A DNA stretch of 64,000 nt, taken from NCBI RefSeq assembly GCF_002252085.1, contig NZ_NEEY01000005.1, positions 1 through 64,000 on the forward strand. The letters run 5' to 3'. The notes under the pieces are model-generated. The model was not told where the DNA came from, searched no databases, and was given only the letters and a program-made list of their open reading frames with translations. The stretch comes from Aerococcus sp. 1KP-2016 (lineage in GTDB: Bacteria > Bacillota > Bacilli > Lactobacillales > Aerococcaceae). This document shows positions 58,608 through 64,000 of the stretch, in pieces (position 1 is the first letter of the stretch; each line of letters begins with the position of its first letter). A program made the position numbers and the translations under genes.

Positions 58608-59546
58608 TTAAAATGCTTTTTGGATTGTTTCTAAGAAATGCTTGTTGTAAGCTTCAGCATCTACACCTAGGGCAACGAATACGTTAGGTGTTTCACCGCG
58701 GTTAAGGGCTGCTTGATCTTGAACTAGGCGGCCTTGTTGTTTGTCGTATAAGCTTTTAATGCGGAATGTTTCGCCTGTTACCCAGTCGCTATTCAAAGCA
58801 ACTGAAACAGCTAAAGGATCGTGTAATGCACAACCAGTTAAATTAGCATATGAGTTTGCGTAAGCTTTAAAGTAGTAAGTAACGATTTCGTGGAAGGTTT
58901 TACCAGCTTCAGAAATTTCTTTCCAAGGTTCAATATCTGTATCAGTAATTAATGTACGTAAAGTTACATCTAATCCAATTACTTTAATTGGTAAACCAGA
59001 GTCGAATACTACGTTATTTGCTTCAGAATCCTTCCAGAAGTTTGCTTCTGCAAACGGACTTACGTTACCAGGAACAGTTAGGGCACCACCCATAGATACG
59101 ATACCTTTGATTTTTTGCATTGCAGGCAAATCTTTTTGAATTGCAAGCGCAGCATTCGTTAATGGACCAGTTGTTACTAAAATTAATTCATCTTTATATG
59201 TATTTGCAGATTCAATAATGAATTCAATTGCATCCTGATCAGAAATATTGTTACCGGCTGGCAATTCAATATTACCTAAGCCATTGAGACCGTGGAAGAT
59301 ACCAGAAGCAGGTTCTTGAACGTAATCTTCGGTAGCACCTAATTTATGAGATGCACCACGGAAAACCGGAATATCTTCACGATCAAGTAATTTAAGGACT
59401 GCGGATGCATTATGAACACATTTATCTACTTCTGCATTACCAAATACAGATGTAATACCGATAACTTCAGCATTTTCTTCACCTAAAGCTAAGGCAATTG
59501 CCATTGCATCATCGATACCAGTATCAAAATCTAAAATTAATTTCAT
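58608..59546 (-). CDS. Nucleoside hydrolase (inosine-uridine preferring type)
   Basis: Enzyme of 312 residues that splits ribonucleosides to base and ribose. The calcium-binding motif 'LILDFDTGIDDAMAIALAL' opens the protein; 'MGGALTVPGNVSPFAEANFW' and the substrate region 'GCALHDPLAV' follow. The preferred base (uridine, inosine) cannot be decided. ATG 59546 with AGGAGG ahead is used; the open frame to 59573 lacks a ribosome site. It lies downstream of a nucleoside transporter on the same strand, a salvage operon. Confidence 0.9.
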   Translation of the reverse strand: MKLILDFDTGIDDAMAIALALGEENAEVIGITSVFGNAEVDKCVHNASAVLKLLDREDIPVFRGASHKLGATEDYVQEPASGIFHGLNGLGNIELPAGNNISDQDAIEFIIESANTYKDELILVTTGPLTNAALAIQKDLPAMQKIKGIVSMGGALTVPGNVSPFAEANFWKDSEANNVVFDSGLPIKVIGLDVTLRTLITDTDIEPWKEISEAGKTFHEIVTYYFKAYANSYANLTGCALHDPLAVSVALNSDWVTGETFRIKSLYDKQQGRLVQDQAALNRGETPNVFVALGVDAEAYNKHFLETIQKAF

Positions 59547-59682
59547 TATAATCCTCCTAAAATTTCCGTACAATAGAGTGTACCTATAGGTAAATTATAA
59601 GGCATTGTGGGACTAATTCATAGAAAAAGTACCACAATGCCTTGAAATTTATTTTATTTAAATGAAATATGCGATTTCTTTA

Positions 59683-60876
59683 TTAGAAAAAGAAACCAAC
59701 AACTGTAGCTGAAATCATTGAAACAATTACAGAACCAATGATTAAACGGCCAGTGTTGTTTGCAACAACTTTGGCTTGGTCACCATTCATAATTTTTACA
59801 GAGGCAATAATCATACCGATTGTACCAATGTTTGAGAATGAAATAGCGTAAGTTGACATCATTGCTAATGTTTTGGCTGATAAGCTACCAGCAACTGTTT
59901 GTAATTCACCTAGGGCAACGAACTCATTTGTGATTAATTTAGAAGCCATGATTGCACCTGCATGAACAGCGTCAGCAGTAGGCACACCCATTACTAAGGC
60001 TAAAGGTGAGAAGATGTATCCTAAAATTGTTGTAAAGTCGATACCAAATGCGATCGTTGCAAGAGAGTTTAGGAACGTAATCAATGCATTGAAACCAATT
60101 AATGAACCTGCAATTGCAAGGGCAATTTGGAAACCACTTGAAATGTAGTCACTTAATACAGCAAAGAAGTTTTCTTTTTCTTCATTACTATTAAGATCTT
60201 CAGTAGGGTTAAAGTCAACTTGTACAGCATTTGGATCGTATGGTGCCATTAATGACACAACGATAAATGCAGCAAAAACATTTAATAGAATTGCAACTAC
60301 TACGAATTTACCGTCGACCATTTGCATGTAGGAAGCAATTGTTGTTGCCGAAACACATGACAAACCTAATAGGGAGAAGGAGAAAATTTGGTCTGGAGAA
60401 AATTTATCCATGTACTTTTTAATACTGATAAAGCCATTTGATTGACCAAGCATTGCCATCATTGTAGCGGCGTATGATTCATTTCCACCCATACCAGTGA
60501 TTAAGTTCAAACCTTTACCTAACCATTTAGCAACAATAGGTAAAACTTTCGTATATTGTAAAATACCAATTAAACCAGAAATAAATACGATAGGCATTAA
60601 AACATTAAAGAAGAAAATACCTAACTCTGTTGATTGTGGGCCGAAGACAAATTGTGTTCCCCCATTTGCTTGAAGAATTAACCAGTTAAAGAAAGCTGAA
60701 ATACCTTCTAAAACGGCAATACCAAAGCTAGTTTGTAAACCAATAAAAGCGAAAACAAACATAATAACTAATAAAATACCTACTTGTTTAAAGCGGGCAT
60801 TTTTACGGTCTTTACTCATTAACCAAGTAATAAGCCCAATAATTGCAAGACCGATTATTCCACGAATAATACTCAT
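59683..60876 (-). CDS. nupC: NupC-type concentrative nucleoside transporter
   Basis: Membrane protein of 397 residues with about ten helices, matching the CNT family of proton- or sodium-coupled nucleoside importers. 'FFNVLMPIVFISGLIGILQYTKVLP', 'GMGGNESYAATMMAMLGQSNGF' and 'LITNEFVALGEL' are family signatures. It imports the nucleosides that the adjacent hydrolase cleaves. The promoter region (60923–60952) holds a palindrome over the -35, suggesting repressor control. Confidence 0.9.
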   Translation of the reverse strand: MSIIRGIIGLAIIGLITWLMSKDRKNARFKQVGILLVIMFVFAFIGLQTSFGIAVLEGISAFFNWLILQANGGTQFVFGPQSTELGIFFFNVLMPIVFISGLIGILQYTKVLPIVAKWLGKGLNLITGMGGNESYAATMMAMLGQSNGFISIKKYMDKFSPDQIFSFSLLGLSCVSATTIASYMQMVDGKFVVVAILLNVFAAFIVVSLMAPYDPNAVQVDFNPTEDLNSNEEKENFFAVLSDYISSGFQIALAIAGSLIGFNALITFLNSLATIAFGIDFTTILGYIFSPLALVMGVPTADAVHAGAIMASKLITNEFVALGELQTVAGSLSAKTLAMMSTYAISFSNIGTIGMIIASVKIMNGDQAKVVANNTGRLIIGSVIVSMISATVVGFFF

Positions 60877-60922
60877 ATCTAACTCCTATTCTTTTCAATG
60901 TTCTTTTTACACATCGTTTTAC

Positions 60923-60981
60923 ATTATAAAATATCTAGTATTAAAATACTAGCAGAAATTTTATTTTCTCACGTATACGTG
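60923..60981 (-). promoter_or_regulatory. nupC promoter with two palindromes
   Basis: Minus-strand -10 TATAAT (60923–60928). The expected -35 position falls inside a perfect 18-base palindrome CTAGTATTAAAATACTAG (60935–60952), and a second palindrome CACGTATACGTG lies at 60970–60981. This is a plausible operator arrangement for a nucleoside-responsive repressor, though I cannot name the protein. Confidence 0.5.
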
Positions 60982-61058
60982 TTAAAATTACTCACATAAG
61001 CTTTTATCAAATTCATAAGAGCAAATCTCCGATAAGTAGCTGAATTAGGGCTTTTAAA

Positions 61059-61087
61059 TTGACTTGAAGCTAAGATTTTGGCACAAT
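61059..61087 (+). promoter_or_regulatory. clpX promoter
   Basis: -35 TTGACT (61059–61064), a 17-base spacer and -10 CACAAT (61082–61087), about 36 bases before clpX. No CtsR or CIRCE site was recognised nearby. Confidence 0.5.
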
Positions 61088-61122
61088 AAGGTGATGTAAA
61101 ATCTGAAAGGAGAACGGATAGA

Positions 61123-62379
61123 ATGTATAACGATGACGAACAAACAACTATTCACTGTTCTTTTTGTGGGAAGTCTCAGGATGAAGTAGATAAAATCATC
61201 GCTGGACCTGGAGTATATATTTGTAATGAATGTGTGGCCTTATGCCAAGAAATTATAGATGAAGAAACCAACCAAGAAAGACAAGAATCATACACAATGG
61301 TGGAGCCACCAAAACCAACTGAAATACGTGCAATTTTGGACGATTACGTGATTGGGCAAGATCAAGCGAAGAAAACCTTGTCTGTAGCTGTATACAATCA
61401 TTACAAACGTATCGCTTCAAATCACCAAGCATCCGATGATGGTGTATCCTTACAAAAGAGTAATATCTTATTAATGGGACCAACTGGTTCTGGTAAGACG
61501 TATCTAGCGCAAACTTTAGCACGCATTTTGGATGTGCCATTTGCAATTGCAGATGCAACTACATTAACAGAAGCAGGTTATGTAGGGGAAGATGTTGAAA
61601 ATATCTTAGTGAAATTGATGCAAGCTGCCGATTTTGATGTAGAACGTGCTCAAAAAGGGATTATTTACGTGGATGAAATAGATAAGATTGCCCGTAAATC
61701 TGAGAATGTATCAATTACGCGTGACGTTTCAGGTGAAGGTGTACAACAAGCCTTACTAAAAATCTTAGAAGGTACTGAAGCTAATATTCCACCTCAAGGC
61801 GGACGTAAACATCCACATCAAGAATTTATTCAAGTGGATACGACAGATATCCTATTTATTGTAGGGGGCGCTTTTGATGGTATCGAACCAATCATTAAAG
61901 AACGTTTAGGGGAAAAAGTGATTGGTTTTGGTCAATCTGGTAAAAATGGTATCTTGAATGATAACGATGCGATTATGCAACATGCAATTCCTCAAGACTT
62001 ACAAACATTTGGATTAATTCCTGAGTTTATTGGTCGTTTACCTATCATGGCTAATTTAAACAAATTGACCAAAGATGATTTGGTTCACATCCTAACACAA
62101 CCTAAGAATGCCTTAGTAAAACAATATCAACAATTGTTGAAGATGGATAACGTGGAATTAACTTTTACAGAAGAAGCACTTGATGCAATTGCACAAAAAG
62201 CTTTAGATCGTAAAACAGGTGCACGTGGTTTACGTTCAATTATTGAAGAAGCAATGTTAGAAATCATGTTTGAAATTCCATCCCGTGATGATGTTTCAAA
62301 AGTTGTGATAAATGGCGCTGTAATCAATGATGATGTTGAACCTGATTTGTTTGACCAAGCTGGGGAAAAAATTGCCTAG
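61123..62379 (+). CDS. clpX: ClpX, ATP-dependent protease ATP-binding subunit
   Basis: AAA+ unfoldase of 418 residues that feeds substrates to ClpP. The N-terminal zinc finger has Cys12, Cys15, Cys34 and Cys37. Walker A 'GPTGSGKT' is near 119–126 and Walker B is '[12 protein letters not shown]'. The ClpP-docking loop region '[10 protein letters not shown]' differs from the classical IGF spacing but keeps the IGF tripeptide. '[17 protein letters not shown]' ends the sensor-2 part. AAAGGAG precedes ATG 61123. engB follows, a conserved pair. Confidence 0.97.
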   Translation: MYNDDEQTTIHCSFCGKSQDEVDKIIAGPGVYICNECVALCQEIIDEETNQERQESYTMVEPPKPTEIRAILDDYVIGQDQAKKTLSVAVYNHYKRIASNHQASDDGVSLQKSNILLMGPTGSGKTYLAQTLARILDVPFAIADATTLTEAGYVGEDVENILVKLMQAADFDVERAQKGIIYVDEIDKIARKSENVSITRDVSGEGVQQALLKILEGTEANIPPQGGRKHPHQEFIQVDTTDILFIVGGAFDGIEPIIKERLGEKVIGFGQSGKNGILNDNDAIMQHAIPQDLQTFGLIPEFIGRLPIMANLNKLTKDDLVHILTQPKNALVKQYQQLLKMDNVELTFTEEALDAIAQKALDRKTGARGLRSIIEEAMLEIMFEIPSRDDVSKVVINGAVINDDVEPDLFDQAGEKIA

Positions 62380-62409
62380 TTCATATCTAGTATGACAGTT
62401 AAAATGATT

Positions 62410-62441
62410 AGGAAAGACTAATTTTTTGGTCTTTCCTTTTT
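62410..62441 (+). terminator. Terminator between clpX and engB
   Basis: Nine-pair stem AGGAAAGAC/GTCTTTCCT (62410–62418 with 62429–62437) and five T's. It probably reduces rather than abolishes read-through into engB, as no strong separate promoter is seen. Confidence 0.7.
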
Positions 62442-62461
62442 GTGTCAGAGAGGAGATTTCC

Positions 62462-63100
62462 ATGGAAGTACATAATGTAGAATTTTTGATTTCTGCGGTT
62501 AGACCAGAGCAATATCCTGACCCCATCATTCCAGAAATTGCCTTAGCAGGGCGTTCAAATGTTGGGAAAAGCTCTTTTATCAATACGATGATTAATCGAA
62601 AGAAATTAGCGAGAACCTCTAGTAAACCAGGTAAGACGCAACAGTTAAATTATTACCAAATTGAAGATCTATTTTATTTCGTTGATGTACCTGGCTATGG
62701 TTATGCACGTGTCAGTAAAACTGAAAAAGCAAAATGGGGCGATATGCTAGAAACCTATTTCTCAACACGTGAGAACCTAGCTTTAGCATTATTAATCGTT
62801 GATTTTAGACATACACCAACGAATGATGATATTCAAATGAAGGAATTTATGGATTATCACGGGGTTCCTTACTTTGTTATTGCAACTAAAACGGATAAAG
62901 TGAAAAAGAGTCAATGGAACAAACATTTAAGTGAGATTTATAAGACACTTAATTTAGAATCCATCGATCAAATTTTACCATTTTCAGCCGAAACCAAAGA
63001 TGGTAAGGATGAGGCTTGGGAGATTATTCAAGCTGTTTTAGATGGTGAATTTGATGCGAATTATGACGAAAGTGACGAATTTGATGATTTTAGTGAATAA
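62462..63100 (+). CDS. engB: Ribosome biogenesis GTPase EngB (YsxC/YihA)
   Basis: Essential GTPase of 212 residues for large-subunit assembly. G motifs are '[11 protein letters not shown]' (G1), 'SSKPGKTQ' (G2), '[12 protein letters not shown]' (G3) and '[10 protein letters not shown]' (G4). ATG 62462 has GAGAGGAG ahead; the frame extends upstream without a ribosome site. The acidic C-terminal tail '[15 protein letters not shown]' is slightly longer than in Bacillus. Confidence 0.95.
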   Translation: MEVHNVEFLISAVRPEQYPDPIIPEIALAGRSNVGKSSFINTMINRKKLARTSSKPGKTQQLNYYQIEDLFYFVDVPGYGYARVSKTEKAKWGDMLETYFSTRENLALALLIVDFRHTPTNDDIQMKEFMDYHGVPYFVIATKTDKVKKSQWNKHLSEIYKTLNLESIDQILPFSAETKDGKDEAWEIIQAVLDGEFDANYDESDEFDDFSE

Positions 63101-63106
63101 AAGAAG

Positions 63107-63156
63107 ATAATCATTGCCTTTTCAATGATTATGCACTATATTTATAGTGAATTTTT
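63107..63156 (+). terminator. Two hairpins between engB and dnaG
   Basis: A perfect ten-pair stem (63107–63116 with 63123–63132) is followed at once by CACTATA/TATAGTG (63134–63140 with 63143–63149) and five T's (63152–63156). Together they form a likely terminator just before dnaG. Confidence 0.55.
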
Positions 63157-63178
63157 GTCGGCAAAAGTAGGTGATTAA

Positions 63179-64000
63179 ATGGCAAATTTTATTCCGCAAG
63201 AAGTCATAAATGAAGTCAAAAGCAATGTGAATATTCTAGATGTCACCAGTCAATTTGTTGACTTACAAAAAAGGGGGCGTAACTACTTTGGTTACTGCCC
63301 ATTTCATGATGAAAAGACACCATCTTTCACAGTCAATGAGGAGAAGCAGATTTTCCATTGTTTCTCTTGTGGCCGTGGCGGAAATGTTTTTCGATTTATG
63401 GAAGAAATCGAAGGGTATTCCTTTACCCAAGCTGTTCAAAAGGTAGCTGAACAAGGGAATGTATCGATCAATTTTGATTGGTCTGCAATCGATGGGAGCC
63501 AAAGTCAATCACAATACTCAGATAATCAACGACGGTTAATTCAAATTCATGAGGCTTTACGTCAGTTTTATCACTATTTGTTGGTGAATACTGAAAATGG
63601 TAATGAGGGATTAACGTATCTAAATAATCGTGGCCTGTCTGATGAGACAATTGATACCTATCAAATTGGTATTGCACCTGAAAATGGACAACTTGCCGCG
63701 CAACACTTGCTCAATAAGGAATTTACTTTTTCTGAATTGCAAGCATCTGGGGTATTCGTAGGTGAGGAGCGTCAATTAAGAGATCGGTTTGCAGGTCGAA
63801 TAATGTTCCTTTACGGAATGAACGTGGGGAAACTGTTGGTTTTTCTGGTCGTATTTTGCCAGGATCTCATCACGCGAATGCTCACCCCGATGCAGCTAGG
63901 TACCTGAATAGTCCTGAAACGGAAATCTTCGAAAAAAATACTTTCTTATTCAACTTGGATTTGGCACAAAATGAAGCCAGAAGAGCCAAGGAGCTTGTTT
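63179..64000 (+). CDS. dnaG: DNA primase (5' part; frameshifted, cut by window end)
   Basis: Synthesises RNA primers at the replication fork. The N-terminal CHC2 zinc domain has Cys40, His43, Cys61 and Cys64. The RNA-polymerase domain starts ('FAGRIMF') but the frame from ATG 63179 breaks, reading to a stop near 63907. The true sequence 'LRNERGETVGFSGRILPGSHHANA…YLNSPETEIF' continues in another frame to the window edge. One missing base in the TTCCTTT stretch at 63806–63812 repairs it. dnaG is essential, so a sequencing error is the likely cause. Confidence 0.9.

Overview
The window looks like a core-chromosome segment of a low-GC Gram-positive of the order Lactobacillales. Three things point there. 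The genes are AT-rich with strong AGGAGG-type ribosome sites. The neighbourhoods are typical of the group: cysteine desulfurase–DUF1831–mnmA, alaS–ireB–ruvX–DUF1292, mltG–udk–greA, rpoY–rnjA, recU–PBP1A, clpX–engB. It also carries a fused gshAB (gshF), liaFSR and a class Ib ribonucleotide reductase. A family such as Aerococcaceae or Carnobacteriaceae is possible, but I cannot fix the genus. I see no prophage, insertion sequence, CRISPR array, rRNA or tRNA.

Layout. 1–2.35 kb (minus strand): uspA, a 6S RNA with its own promoter and terminator, and rarA. 2.55–10.3 kb (plus): gshF, cysteine desulfurase, DUF1831 protein, mnmA and recD2. 10.3–14.4 kb: an alanine T-box leader, alaS, ireB, ruvX and a His-rich DUF1292 gene. 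14.5–20.6 kb: an Rrf2-type regulator with a YhgE/Pip membrane protein, an unexplained structured 0.2-kb element, then mltG, udk and greA. 20.7–25.1 kb: liaFSR cell-envelope stress genes facing rpoY–rnjA. 25.2–36.96 kb: membrane and stress genes (ArAE exporter, TrhA/hemolysin III, DUF697 GTPase, DUF1836, DegV), an ABC1-kinase/phasin-like/HesB-like cluster, fetAB, an acyl-ACP thioesterase, coaA and an AI-2E-type permease. 37.1–48.8 kb (mostly minus): a heterodimeric ABC exporter, an ABC-F ATPase, ppx–ppk, a Cof phosphatase, ung (plus strand) and a broken copY. 49.1–52.7 kb: nrdIEF. 52.7–56.9 kb: an alpha/beta hydrolase, PBP1A and recU. 57.1–64 kb: tig, nupC–nucleoside hydrolase, clpX, engB and the start of dnaG.

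How the genes work together. Thiol and sulfur metabolism (gshF, cysteine desulfurase, mnmA), envelope maintenance (liaFSR, mltG, PBP1A, YhgE), nucleotide supply and salvage (nrdIEF, udk, nupC/nucleoside hydrolase), polyphosphate turnover (ppx–ppk) and DNA repair or replication (rarA, recD2, ruvX, ung, recU, dnaG) dominate. Legible regulation includes the 6S promoter, the alaS T-box, a perfect cop box upstream of the dead copY, NrdR-like boxes before nrdIEF, cre-like sites at uspA and the DUF697 GTPase, and palindromes at the nupC promoter.

The most striking whole-window signal is seven reading-frame breaks: cysteine desulfurase, rnjA, the ABC1 kinase, one ABC exporter subunit, ppk, ppx and dnaG. 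Each is repaired by adding back exactly one base, and several of these genes are normally essential. Uncorrected sequencing or assembly errors are the simplest explanation. The copY break is an in-frame stop, a different kind of change that may be real. The best candidate for something undescribed is the minus-strand structured element at about 17.74–17.93 kb.
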